DNA of 8,651 nucleotides from assembly GCA_040797825.1 (NCBI GenBank), contig JBFNEZ010000162.1, positions 1 through 8,651 on the forward strand, read 5' to 3'. Positions 1 to 6,487 of this stretch are shown here, piece by piece. Numbering within the stretch: position 1 is the stretch's first letter; the number at the start of each line of letters is the position of its first letter. The DNA comes from Geosporobacter sp040797825. GTDB taxonomy: Bacteria; Bacillota; Clostridia; Peptostreptococcales; Thermotaleaceae. The notes beneath the pieces were generated by a model. The model had not been told where the DNA came from and ran no database searches. It was given only the letters and a program-made list of their open reading frames with translations. A program made the translations under genes and the position numbers.

Positions 1-494
1 GCATTGGTCAATCCAGCGTATACAATCATAGGAATACTAGGTGGTATGATAACTCCAATGGTAGAAGAGGCAGCCGTAACACCAACGGCGGTTTCTTTAT
101 CATAGCCAGTTCGGATCATGTTTCCAATCAGTATTTTTCCCACTCCTGCCGTATCTGCTTGGGATGAACCGGATACGCCCGCAAAAATCATAGATACCAA
201 TATGTTGGCATGGGCTAATCCCCCACGAATATGCCCTACAATGGCAATGGAAAAATCAATCAGCTTTTGAGAAATCTGTCCTCTATTCATAAGATTTGCT
301 GCCAAAATAAATAGGGGCACCGATAAAAGCACAAAGGAGTTGAGTCCATTGAACATTTTCATTGGCACTGTAATCTCAGGTATATAGGGTATAGCAGCAA
401 TTCCTAACAAAGCCACAACAGCAATACAAAAGGCGATAGGTACTCCTATCAGAAGCAATAATATAAATACGCCTACAAAAATAAACCCGCTCAT
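1..494 (-). CDS. dctM: TRAP transporter large permease subunit DctM, N-terminal part (cut by window edge)
   Basis: The first 164 codons of a TRAP large membrane subunit are visible; the family is about 425 residues, so roughly 260 residues lie beyond position 1. In TRAP systems this subunit forms the cation-coupled translocation path. The N-terminus is hydrophobic (residues about 3-35). The family signature FAGVSGSSQADTAGVG lies at residues 104-119 and SSTIGVIIPPSIPM at 143-156, both typical of the DctM/IT superfamily. The start ATG (494-492) overlaps the dctQ stop codon by one base (TAATG) and has the ribosome site AAAGGAG (509-503) 8 nt upstream, so translation is probably coupled to dctQ. 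Compared with the second DctM in this window, it has SSQADTAGVG where the other has TALADTASIG, so the two are clearly diverged paralogues. The family call is firm; the substrate is unknown. Confidence 0.96.
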   Translation of the reverse strand, partial: MSGFIFVGVFILLLLIGVPIAFCIAVVALLGIAAIPYIPEITVPMKMFNGLNSFVLLSVPLFILAANLMNRGQISQKLIDFSIAIVGHIRGGLAHANILVSMIFAGVSGSSQADTAGVGKILIGNMIRTGYDKETAVGVTAASSTIGVIIPPSIPMIVYAGLTN

Positions 495-970
495 TATTGG
501 TACTCCTTTCTTCTAAAACGATTGATATCTTCCATTATGTGACTGATGATATAGATAGACATGGTGATACCCATAATTGGCACACAAAGCCATACATATC
601 CCATCTTCATATTTGGAATAGTAATCCATCGATAATTCCAAAAATGTTGTACTACGGAAACCCCATAGTAAGCAACAAATAAAGTGAAGGTTAAAACTAT
701 TCCATTTACAATGGTATCTAAAATGAATTTTGGTGTTCCTGTTAATTTTTCTGAGATTCCTCCAAATTTAAAATGGGCCTTTCGATTCAACATAACAGAG
801 GCTCCCATAAATACGGACCATATAAAGGAAAAGTTAGCAACCTCCTCTGCCCACATGAGAGGGATTCCTAAATATCTGGCAAAAACCTGCATTAAGATTG
901 CAATAATAAAAACGCTCAGGCAAAGAACACCTACAACCAGCTGCGTCTTTTCAATATATTTTGTAATCAT
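494..970 (-). CDS. dctQ: TRAP transporter small permease subunit DctQ
   Basis: A 158-residue membrane protein with four predicted hydrophobic segments (about 11-30, 44-62, 83-103 and 123-145), the usual size and topology of the TRAP small subunit, which binds the large DctM subunit in the membrane. The conserved DctQ block WAEEVANFSFIWSVFMGAS spans residues 40-58, with the paired glutamates at 42-43, and is followed by a basic/His stretch (NRKAH, 62-66). The start ATG (970-968) is preceded by a purine-rich site, AGAAAGGGGAG. The gene lies between dctP and dctM of the same operon and its stop overlaps the dctM start by one base. The plus-strand reading frames over this region are shadows. The specific substrate is set by DctP and cannot be told from this subunit. 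Confidence 0.95.
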   Translation of the reverse strand: MITKYIEKTQLVVGVLCLSVFIIAILMQVFARYLGIPLMWAEEVANFSFIWSVFMGASVMLNRKAHFKFGGISEKLTGTPKFILDTIVNGIVLTFTLFVAYYGVSVVQHFWNYRWITIPNMKMGYVWLCVPIMGITMSIYIISHIMEDINRFRRKEYQ

Positions 971-1003
971 TTTTTCTCCCCTTTCTGTATTTCTATACTA
1001 CAT

Positions 1004-1034
1004 AGTATAAGGACACCCAAGGTGTCCTTATACT
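1004..1034 (-). promoter_or_regulatory. Intercistronic stem-loop between dctP and dctQ (TRAP operon 1)
   Basis: A perfect 14-bp inverted repeat (agtataaggacacc, loop caa, ggtgtccttatact) begins 11 nt after the dctP stop codon and ends 33 nt before dctQ. On the transcribed (minus) strand the stem is followed by ATGTAGTATAG, with no U-run, so it does not look like a full intrinsic terminator. I infer a 3'-end stabiliser or partial attenuator that gives more receptor mRNA than permease mRNA, as described for other binding-protein operons. On the plus strand a T-rich stretch follows, but there is no plus-strand gene to terminate. Confidence 0.75.
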
Positions 1035-1045
1035 TAGTTTAATCT

Positions 1046-2089
1046 TTATTTTAAGGCTCTAATTTTTTCCAGAAGATCTGTAGCACCCATATCTTGAGCA
1101 GCCTTGTCTTGAATTGGCAGTGCAGCATCAATAAATGGTTGTCTATCGATTTCATTTACCACTGCGCCATCTTGAATGGCTACTTCTTTATACTCTGCAT
1201 CTTGCTCAATTACTGCGTTTCTTTCTGCTTCGATAGATGCTCTTACACCTTCTAATATAATATCCTGTTGTTCTTTTGTCATAGCATCAAACTTTTTACC
1301 GTTCATTAAAACCAATCGTGTTGTCCAGTCATGCTCTGTCTCTGTAATGAACTTTCCATTGTCCGTTTTATGATGGCTTTGTTGTACCAATGGTCCATAG
1401 GAGTTCTCTGCACCATCTACTGTTTTTTGTTGTAATGCCTGATATAATTCACCCCAAGCTACATTGGTTGGAATAGCTCCGATTTTTGTCCAGAATTCAG
1501 CTACTACTCCAGAAGTTTGGGTTCTGATTTTCATTGCCTTTAAATCAGCCATTGAATTAAGTGGCTTTTTGCCATAGTAGTTTCTTACACCAGCAGACCA
1601 ATAACCTACTACTTTAAATTCATTATTGGATTTCTCATTAATCAATTGGGCTAATCTCTCCCCAACCTCTCCATCTACAACCTTTTCCCAATGCTCATAG
1701 TTTTCGAAAAGGTAAGGCAATGCCAATAGATCTACTTCTTTGATGCCTGTTTGTGTCATAAATCCTGGAGATACTACTACTAAATCTGCTGCTCCCAGTT
1801 TTAATTTCTCTACAAGCTCATTTTCATTGGTACCAAGAGTACCTGCATGGGTTTCCACTGTAATGCTGCCATTGGACTTGCTTTCAACCGTCTCTTTTAA
1901 AGCATCCATACCAACAATGTACATATTTCCTGGAGCTGTTTGGTTATGGGCCGCAACGATTTTAATCGGTTGAGCTTGTTGTTCTGGAGCGCCAGGAGCA
2001 GGTGCTGGTGCCTCTTTTGGTGCACACCCAGAAATTGCTAAGGAAACTACCATGATCATTGCTAAACAAATAAGACTAAACTTCTTCAT
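1046..2089 (-). CDS. dctP: TRAP transporter solute-binding lipoprotein DctP
   Basis: A 347-residue extracytoplasmic receptor of the DctP family, which captures the substrate and hands it to the DctQ/DctM membrane complex. The N-terminus is a lipoprotein signal: KK at 2-3, a hydrophobic core and the lipobox AISGC ending at Cys22. A low-complexity Ala/Pro/Gln linker follows (residues 26-41). R169 (in GVRN) and R189 (in MKIRTQ) are spaced 20 residues apart, matching the two substrate-contacting arginines of SiaP-type receptors, so a carboxylate ligand is likely. ALQQKTVDGAENSY (218-231) is the typical family block. The start ATG has a strong GGGAGGG ribosome site (2096-2102) a few bases upstream. 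It is the first gene of TRAP operon 1 and is preceded by a long leader and a consensus promoter. Its sequence differs clearly from the other DctP here. The ligand is not identifiable. Confidence 0.95.
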   Translation of the reverse strand: MKKFSLICLAMIMVVSLAISGCAPKEAPAPAPGAPEQQAQPIKIVAAHNQTAPGNMYIVGMDALKETVESKSNGSITVETHAGTLGTNENELVEKLKLGAADLVVVSPGFMTQTGIKEVDLLALPYLFENYEHWEKVVDGEVGERLAQLINEKSNNEFKVVGYWSAGVRNYYGKKPLNSMADLKAMKIRTQTSGVVAEFWTKIGAIPTNVAWGELYQALQQKTVDGAENSYGPLVQQSHHKTDNGKFITETEHDWTTRLVLMNGKKFDAMTKEQQDIILEGVRASIEAERNAVIEQDAEYKEVAIQDGAVVNEIDRQPFIDAALPIQDKAAQDMGATDLLEKIRALK

Positions 2090-2163
2090 TCAATTCCCTC
2101 CCATTCATTTTTCCGATTCTTAAGTACTCAATCGGGACCTCTTATGTGATTCTATCTATGAAA

Positions 2164-2177
2164 GTGGTTCAAACCAC
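2164..2177. promoter_or_regulatory. Inverted repeat GTGGTT-N2-AACCAC in the dctP leader
   Basis: Two 6-bp perfect arms (gtggtt and aaccac) separated by two bases, about 75 bp upstream of the dctP start. The core TGGT-N4-ACCA resembles, with one extra central base, the TGGT-N3-ACCA type sites bound by FadR-subfamily GntR proteins. It could be a second operator or just a small RNA hairpin. No function is shown. Confidence 0.35.
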
Positions 2178-2246
2178 GCTCATACTACCCTTATTTTTTT
2201 ATAAATACAGAATTTTTATTCAATACATTTATGAAATTCAATACAA

Positions 2247-2279
2247 AAGCGTTTTCCCCAGAGCACAGAAAAAACGCTT
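2247..2279 (-). promoter_or_regulatory. Leader hairpin, 9-bp stem
   Basis: The arms aagcgtttt (2247-2255) and aaaacgctt (2271-2279) are perfectly complementary, with a 15-nt loop, inside the predicted dctP leader RNA. On the transcribed strand the stem is followed only by TTGTATTG, too weak for a standard terminator. It may be an mRNA-stability or attenuation element. It does not match a known riboswitch that I recognise. Confidence 0.4.
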
Positions 2280-2282
2280 GTC

Positions 2283-2300
2283 CATTTTCGCACGAAAATG
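2283..2300. promoter_or_regulatory. Inverted repeat CATTTTCG-CA-CGAAAATG
   Basis: Perfect 8-bp arms around a 2-bp centre, a few bases downstream (in transcription) of the operator at 2306-2320. The tight spacing fits a dimeric protein site or a short hairpin near the 5' end of the dctP leader. No known regulator is assigned. Confidence 0.35.
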
Positions 2301-2305
2301 CCATC

Positions 2306-2320
2306 AGTCGTCTGACAACT
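2306..2320. promoter_or_regulatory. Putative GntR/FCD operator at the TRAP operon 1 promoter
   Basis: The 15-bp imperfect inverted repeat AGTCGTCTGACAACT has arms AGT-Y-GTC and GAC-R-ACT with one mismatched pair. Its core TCGTCTGACAA fits the TNGTNNNACNA pattern known for FadR-subfamily GntR regulators. It covers about +8 to +22 relative to the start predicted from the promoter at 2335-2363, a position suited to repression by road-block. Its half-site GTCGTCT recurs at 2404-2410, upstream of the -35 box. Two FCD-type GntR genes lie in the same window, and which one binds is inference. Confidence 0.5.
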
Positions 2321-2334
2321 TTTGGCATAATTAA

Positions 2335-2363
2335 ATTATAATAGACAGGGTTCCCGATGTCAA
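2335..2363 (-). promoter_or_regulatory. Sigma-A promoter of TRAP operon 1 (dctPQM)
   Basis: On the minus strand, TTGACA (2363-2358) and TATAAT (2340-2335) are separated by exactly 17 bp, a six-of-six match for both boxes. The predicted start is near 2328, giving a leader of about 239 nt before dctP. Such a strong core promoter implies that expression must be held down by a repressor, consistent with the operator immediately downstream. Confidence 0.75.
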
Positions 2364-2454
2364 TATGACTTTTGAAAATAGAAGGTATTATAGAATTATA
2401 CTTGTCGTCTATAAATGTTTTTAATGTTTTAAGTATATAAATGAATATAGCTGC

Positions 2455-3735
2455 TTACATACCACTTAGCAAATTGGGTAAGAACAGAGTAACTGCTGGT
2501 ACAAAACTAACAAGTCCCAGTACAATTAAACTGACTATAAGAAAGGGCAGAATGGCCTTTGTTATCTGGGCTAGGGATATATTCCCAATACTTGCTGCCA
2601 CAAATAAACAAACCCCAACAGGAGGCGTTGTTAACCCTATCACTAGATTCAACACTGCCATAACACCAAACTGGATTGGGTCCATACCTATGCTGGTAGC
2701 TACTGGGAGCAGCACAGGAAATAAAATAACCAACGCAGCAATGGTTTCCATAAAAGTACCTACAAATAATAAGAGCAGATTGATTAGTAAAATAACGATA
2801 ATTTTATTGGTAGATATAGACAAGATAGCATTGGCAACCAATTGGGGAATACGCTCACTTGCCAATATCCATGCAAAGGTGTTGGCAAATCCAACTAAAA
2901 TCATAATTGAAGCTGTGGTTCTCATAGATTCTATTATAATTGTAGGGATGTCTCTTATTCTTAACTCTTTGTAAACAAATTTTCCAACGATGATTGCATA
3001 TACAACAGCAATGATGGATGCTTCTGTTGGCGTAAATACTCCTCCAAGAATACCAAAGAGAATAATAAAGGTCATCATGATTGCCCAGAAAGCTCCCACA
3101 AAGGATCTTGCAATATATGCAATAGATTTTCTTTCTCCTTTTGGGTATCCTCTCTTTACAGAGTAGTAGAAAGCAACAGACATGAGTCCAAAGCCCAATA
3201 ATAATCCAGGAATTGCGCCAGCCAAAAACATCTTGCTTACAGAGAGGCCTACCAATGTTCCTGCAATGATCATAGGTAAGCTAGGAGGAATAATGGGCCC
3301 TATGGTTGACGAAGAAGCTGTAATCGCCGCAGAAAAGTCAACATCATATCCTTGGTTCTTCATGGCAGGGATCATAATGGGTCCAATACTGGCTGTATCG
3401 GCTAATGCCGTTCCAGAAATTCCTGCAAATAGCATAGAAGCTGCCACATTGGCCAGTGCCAGTCCTCCTCTTATGAATCCGACAACAGCATTGGAAAAAT
3501 CAATAATTCTTTTGGTAATTCCCCCCGTATTCATCAAGTTTCCTGCTAATACAAAGCCTGGTATGGCCACAAGTACAAAGGAATCAATCCCAGCATACAT
3601 CTTTTGGGCCAACATAAGCAATGGAATATCGGCTGCAATCAAATAGATTAAAGAAGAAGCTCCTAATGAAAAAGCTACGGGTAAACCTAAAAAGAGTAAT
3701 ACAATAAAAGATAAAAATAAAAGTAAAGCCATCAT
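2455..3735 (-). CDS. dctM: TRAP transporter large permease subunit DctM
   Basis: A complete 426-residue polytopic membrane protein, the usual DctM length. In TRAP systems this subunit carries out cation-coupled transport with DctQ, fed by DctP. The signature FAGISGTALADTASIG spans residues 103-118, SSSTIGPIIPPSLPM spans 141-155, and a second, C-terminal re-entrant-type block, GLTTPPVGVCLFVA, lies near 370-385. The start ATG (3735-3733) overlaps the dctQ stop in an ATGA arrangement and has the ribosome site AGGTGAT (3747-3741) 5 nt upstream. A second ATG follows immediately and could also be used. It is the last gene of TRAP operon 2, and no clear intrinsic terminator follows. It is a paralogue of the partial DctM at the window start, but the two diverge throughout. 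Confidence 0.97.
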   Translation of the reverse strand: MMALLLFLSFIVLLFLGLPVAFSLGASSLIYLIAADIPLLMLAQKMYAGIDSFVLVAIPGFVLAGNLMNTGGITKRIIDFSNAVVGFIRGGLALANVAASMLFAGISGTALADTASIGPIMIPAMKNQGYDVDFSAAITASSSTIGPIIPPSLPMIIAGTLVGLSVSKMFLAGAIPGLLLGFGLMSVAFYYSVKRGYPKGERKSIAYIARSFVGAFWAIMMTFIILFGILGGVFTPTEASIIAVVYAIIVGKFVYKELRIRDIPTIIIESMRTTASIMILVGFANTFAWILASERIPQLVANAILSISTNKIIVILLINLLLLFVGTFMETIAALVILFPVLLPVATSIGMDPIQFGVMAVLNLVIGLTTPPVGVCLFVAASIGNISLAQITKAILPFLIVSLIVLGLVSFVPAVTLFLPNLLSGM

Positions 3736-4217
3736 GTGTTATCACCTGTCTTTCCTATATCCCGTAGATAATAGAATAGATGTAGTACTGTATAAAGGAG
3801 TATAAAAAAAGAAGTAATACTTATGGTAGAAAATGCTATAGACATAGGAATTCTCATAGTAATGGATTTTTGCACTACACCAAGTTCTGCAAAGTCTATT
3901 CCTTTTAGAAAAACAACCGTAAATAGAATAACCGTAATGAGATATGATAATATTTCCAAAAACTTTCTTACTCCCTTAGGCAAGATACTAGTCAAAATAT
4001 CTACGTTAACAAATTCCTTTCTCTTCATAGCCAAAGGGGCTCCAAAGGCTACTGAATAAACAAATAGAAAACGGCTTGCCTCTTCTGTCCATACAAAACT
4101 CAATGCAGGCATAAAAAATCTTGTTACTACCTGAAGCAGCACTACAATTAATAAGCCTGTAAAAGCAAGGAAAGTACCGATCTCTAGAATCTTCTCAATA
4201 ATATCTACTTTTTTCAT
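3732..4217 (-). CDS. dctQ: TRAP transporter small permease subunit DctQ
   Basis: A 161-residue protein with hydrophobic segments at about 13-33, 50-65, 86-106 and 124-149, as expected for the four-helix small TRAP subunit that partners DctM. The conserved block FVWTEEASRFLFVYSVAFGA spans residues 41-60, with the paired glutamates at 45-46, and a basic stretch (KRK, 65-67) follows. The ribosome site GAGGTGGATGA lies directly before the ATG. The stop codon shares four bases (ATGA) with the dctM start, implying translational coupling. The gap of about 150 bp to dctP contains a 38-bp palindrome. Confidence 0.95.
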   Translation of the reverse strand: MKKVDIIEKILEIGTFLAFTGLLIVVLLQVVTRFFMPALSFVWTEEASRFLFVYSVAFGAPLAMKRKEFVNVDILTSILPKGVRKFLEILSYLITVILFTVVFLKGIDFAELGVVQKSITMRIPMSIAFSTISITSFFILLYTVLHLFYYLRDIGKTGDNT

Positions 4218-4301
4218 TCATCCACCTCTTTTTTCACTGCCTGTCACGAATAAACTTTCACAGAATATATAAAAGTAACAAATGCAGTTGAGAATATGAA
4301 T

Positions 4302-4339
4302 AGAATTTCGCTAAACATAATTATGTTTAGCGAAATTCT
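4302..4339 (-). promoter_or_regulatory. 38-bp perfect palindrome between dctP and dctQ (TRAP operon 2)
   Basis: The arm agaatttcgctaaacataa (4302-4320) is followed without a gap by its exact reverse complement (4321-4339), which makes a 19-bp arm. It starts 29 nt after the dctP stop codon and lies 84 nt before dctQ. On the transcribed strand it is followed by ATTCATATTC, with no U-run. As RNA it would form a long hairpin with a minimal loop; as DNA it could also be a dimer or tetramer binding site. The position matches the unrelated-in-sequence hairpin in TRAP operon 1, so a receptor-specific mRNA stabiliser or attenuator is the favoured reading. Confidence 0.8.
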
Positions 4340-4368
4340 GTATATTTATTGGAACTTCTTTTTGACAA

Positions 4369-5400
4369 TTATTGCATGTTCATGATTTTCTCGTAGATAG
4401 CATTTTGCTCTTCATTTAAAATAGATTTTACTGCAGGTTCCATGGCATTTCTAAAAGCTTCTCTATCTACATCGCTGATGATTTCCATTCCTCTATCTTG
4501 AACCTGCTTTTTATAATCAGCTACCAATTCTATAAATAACTGATCTCCATAGACTTGTGCTTCCTCAGCAGCTTCCCTTACTGCAGTCTTTTGCTCATCG
4601 GTTAGTGCATCATACTGATTCTTTCCTAATACCACATATACCCATCCATGTACGTGTTCTGTTTCATTAACATATTTTTGTACTTCATATAAACCACCGC
4701 TGTAAATCAAATCATATGGATTTTCCTGTCCAGATATAACCCCTTGCTGCAGGGCGGTAAACACTTCACTAAAAGCCATTACTTGAGGACTTGCTCCAGC
4801 CGCTTTCCATGCTTCAACAAAGATGGGAACATTCGGTACCCGCATCTTTAACCCCTTTAAATCTGCTATATTTCTGATAGGTTTATTTGATGTCAAATTT
4901 CTAGGTGCTCTCACGTGGTAATAGATTGGTATAAGCCCTACGGTATCCGTGATTTGTTCTGCAATTTCCTGACCAATTTCTCCCTCGATTCCTTTTCTCA
5001 TATGGTCAGTATCTCTAAAAGCATAGGGTACTGCCATCAAGGCTGCCTTTGGCGCCCATGTCTGCAAGCTTTCTCCAGTGATTGTCAAATCAGCAGCACC
5101 AGTTTTAATCATATTGATTACATCGGTTTCCTTTCCTAGCTGCTCATTTGGATATATTTGAACTTCAATCTGCCCATTTGTTTTCTCACTAAGAAGCTCT
5201 CCAAACCTCTCGGCTGTTTTATGCCAGAGATGATCTTCGTTTGAAAGATGTCCAAACTTCCATACAATTTTTTTGCCTGGAGCTGCGGTCCCTTGACCTC
5301 CTCCTTGGGGGGGCTGATTATTTCTGGCACATCCTGCCAGAGCTGTACCAAATAAAAATACTGCTAGGCTTAAAGATAATAGTTTACTCCACTTTTTCAT
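4369..5400 (-). CDS. dctP: TRAP transporter solute-binding lipoprotein DctP
   Basis: A 343-residue DctP-family receptor that would bind an organic acid outside the membrane for DctQ/DctM. The start at 5400 (MKKWSKLL) is preferred over an in-frame ATG at 5415, because the ribosome site GGGAGGAA (5413-5406) overlaps that upstream ATG and is correctly placed for 5400. The signal peptide ends in the lipobox LAGC at Cys24, followed by a Gln/Gly/Pro linker (28-42). R167 (APRN) and R187 (KMRVPN) are spaced 20 apart, like the carboxylate-contacting arginines of the family. ALQQGVISGQENP lies at 216-228. It is the first gene of TRAP operon 2, downstream of a GntR regulator and its terminator. Loop motifs differ from the other DctP, so a different ligand is likely. 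The ligand is not identified. Confidence 0.95.
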   Translation of the reverse strand: MKKWSKLLSLSLAVFLFGTALAGCARNNQPPQGGGQGTAAPGKKIVWKFGHLSNEDHLWHKTAERFGELLSEKTNGQIEVQIYPNEQLGKETDVINMIKTGAADLTITGESLQTWAPKAALMAVPYAFRDTDHMRKGIEGEIGQEIAEQITDTVGLIPIYYHVRAPRNLTSNKPIRNIADLKGLKMRVPNVPIFVEAWKAAGASPQVMAFSEVFTALQQGVISGQENPYDLIYSGGLYEVQKYVNETEHVHGWVYVVLGKNQYDALTDEQKTAVREAAEEAQVYGDQLFIELVADYKKQVQDRGMEIISDVDREAFRNAMEPAVKSILNEEQNAIYEKIMNMQ

Positions 5401-5576
5401 TCCTGTTCCTCCCATTTAATTTTTAAATAATATTGAAGCAATGTTCACGGCTGTAAAAAATACCACGGTAAAGTCTTTTCGCTTTTAATAACCACCCTTT
5501 AAAAATTTACAAAAAGAACTTTAAAATAATTTTCTGCTTTATTTCACCGATTTATTCTTCAAAGATAATAAAATAA

Positions 5577-5611
5577 CTTGGATTAGAGTATCTTTTCTTA
5601 ATCTAACCAAG
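5577..5611 (-). repeat. Imperfect inverted repeat CTTGGATTAGA ... TCTAACCAAG
   Basis: The left arm (5577-5587) pairs with the right arm (5602-5611) over 10 bp with one bulged A. The 14-nt loop is AT-rich. On the transcribed strand the repeat is followed by TTATTTTATTATC, so it could be a weak second terminator behind the GntR gene, a leader hairpin, or a regulator site. None of these can be chosen from sequence alone. Confidence 0.35.
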
Positions 5612-5660
5612 CTAATATATTCATATCACTTTTATTAGCAAATTATTCTATATACCTTCA

Positions 5661-5672
5661 ATTTTGCAAAAT
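5661..5672. promoter_or_regulatory. 12-bp palindrome ATTTTGCAAAAT
   Basis: A perfect 12-bp palindrome immediately downstream of the GntR terminator and upstream of TRAP operon 2. Its position suits an operator, but AT-rich palindromes of this length occur by chance and no regulator is known for it. Confidence 0.25.
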
Positions 5673-5703
5673 AAAAAAGTGCCTTGAAAATTGCACCTTT
5701 TTT
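5673..5703 (-). terminator. Intrinsic terminator after the first GntR gene
   Basis: On the minus strand, an A-rich run and GGTGC pair with GCAC and TTTTTT across a loop of about 10 nt, with one G-U pair. The right arm merges into a T-run followed by ATTTT. It begins 8 nt after the GntR stop codon, which makes it a convincing terminator separating the regulator transcript from TRAP operon 2. Confidence 0.75.
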
Positions 5704-5710
5704 AATATGG

Positions 5711-6394
5711 TTATTTAAAATATTGTGGAAATAATGCCTTTATCTCAACAAGTTCTACTATAAGCTTATTGAGATGCTCATGGATGGTTTTTTCACCTTT
5801 CTTTTCATTCTTTTCTCTAATGGCATCAATGATTTGCTGATGCTGTTCAAGAACCCTTGTCCAACTTACGTCTATCATAAAGCTCAATAAGCGCACCCGT
5901 TTATATTGGTTGTTAATTTGTTCCATAATTGTCCAGGTTCTAGACTTATTACATCCTGCAAAAATAGTTTGATGAAAACGCTCATCTAACTCTAAAAATT
6001 TTGCATATTCCTTTTCTGCTACACATTGTTTTTGTTTTTCTAAACTTTCCTCTAAGCTTATGATTAAATCTAGAGAAAAATCCTTGGTTGCAATATTTAT
6101 CACAGATTTTTCCAAGCTTTCTCGGATAAATCTCGTTTCTTCTACCTCGTCAAGATCAATATAGGAGACATAGGTACCCCTTTGAGGCAGCACATAGAGC
6201 AGACCTTCCTTTGACAATTTTATAAAAGCTTCTCTAACAGGAGTTCTGCTAACCTTGAGAAGCTCCGAAATCTCATTTTCACTAATCCTATGACCTGGAT
6301 GAATACCCATGTGGATTATATTCTTTTTTATAATGTCATATACATACTCACCAACAGATATACCCTCTTTTGGTTTTTCCATTTTTAGATTCAC
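5711..6394 (-). CDS. GntR-family transcriptional regulator with FCD ligand domain
   Basis: A 227-residue DNA-binding regulator of the FadR/FCD branch of GntR. The winged helix lies at about 13-78, with the recognition helix in LLKVSRTPVREAFIKLSKEG (45-64) and the wing PQRGTYVS (70-77). The C-terminal FCD helical bundle carries the usual metal-ligand set: D137-x3-H141, H185 and H207. This family commonly senses carboxylates or sugar acids. Translation starts at GTG (6394-6392) with a GGGGA ribosome site 9 nt upstream; an overlapping ATG at 6396 is out of frame and meets TGA at once. The gene is followed by a terminator and then by TRAP operon 2, so local control of that operon is the natural inference. 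Its own promoter probably lies in the MITE-like element upstream. Confidence 0.93.
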   Translation of the reverse strand: MNLKMEKPKEGISVGEYVYDIIKKNIIHMGIHPGHRISENEISELLKVSRTPVREAFIKLSKEGLLYVLPQRGTYVSYIDLDEVEETRFIRESLEKSVINIATKDFSLDLIISLEESLEKQKQCVAEKEYAKFLELDERFHQTIFAGCNKSRTWTIMEQINNQYKRVRLLSFMIDVSWTRVLEQHQQIIDAIREKNEKKGEKTIHEHLNKLIVELVEIKALFPQYFK

Positions 6395-6457
6395 ATTATC
6401 ACTTCCCCGCTTATACTTTTCCCTATATTTAGGCGATGTCTAAGTAATTTGTTGAAA

Positions 6458-6487
6458 ATTATACGCAATTGTAGCAGGGTGTGCCAC
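6458..6487 (-). promoter_or_regulatory. Candidate promoter of the first GntR gene
   Basis: On the minus strand, GTGGCA (6487-6482, four of six matches to TTGACA) lies 18 bp from TATAAT (6463-6458, six of six). The predicted start is near 6451, about 57 nt before the GTG start codon. Both boxes lie inside the MITE-like element, so the element may have supplied this promoter. Confidence 0.45.

Larger units (their letters stand above)
2090..2454 (-). other. Intergenic control region of TRAP operon 1
   Basis: These 365 bases between the end of dctM of operon 2 and the start of dctP hold no gene. They contain a promoter (2335-2363), an operator-like inverted repeat right behind the predicted start site, and a leader of about 239 nt with three further inverted repeats. 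I see no convincing terminator with a U-tract after dctM (left of 2455), so read-through from operon 2 into operon 1 is possible. No known riboswitch consensus was recognised. Confidence 0.6.
5401..5672 (-). other. Intergenic region upstream of TRAP operon 2
   Basis: This AT-rich stretch contains no gene. It must carry the dctP promoter unless transcription reads through the regulator's terminator. I found no good TTGACA/TATAAT pair: the best candidate, TTGCTA with TATTAG 18 bp away near 5620-5650, is weak, so an activator-dependent promoter is possible. A small TACC-N2-GGTA repeat lies at 5461-5470. The other inverted repeats are listed separately. Confidence 0.4.

Noticed and set aside
497..1010. 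Plus-strand open frames over dctQ
   Set aside because: They are antisense to a clear DctQ gene with all family motifs, and their translations look random.
1004..1034. Full intrinsic terminator after dctP
   Set aside because: There is no U-run on the transcribed strand and the downstream dctQM genes need the transcript; an attenuator or stabiliser fits better.
2244..2280. Catabolite-response (cre) site around GAAAACGCTTTT
   Set aside because: Only the core matches; the outer TG and CA positions of the cre consensus are wrong at three places, so it is better described as a hairpin arm.
2441..2974. A 177-codon plus-strand open frame
   Set aside because: It lies antisense to the well-conserved dctM gene, has no ribosome site and shows no family resemblance; it is a shadow of the real gene.
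5401..5415. Upstream ATG at 5415 as the start of dctP of operon 2
   Set aside because: It overlaps the ribosome binding site that serves the ATG at 5400 and would put extra residues before a normal lipoprotein signal.
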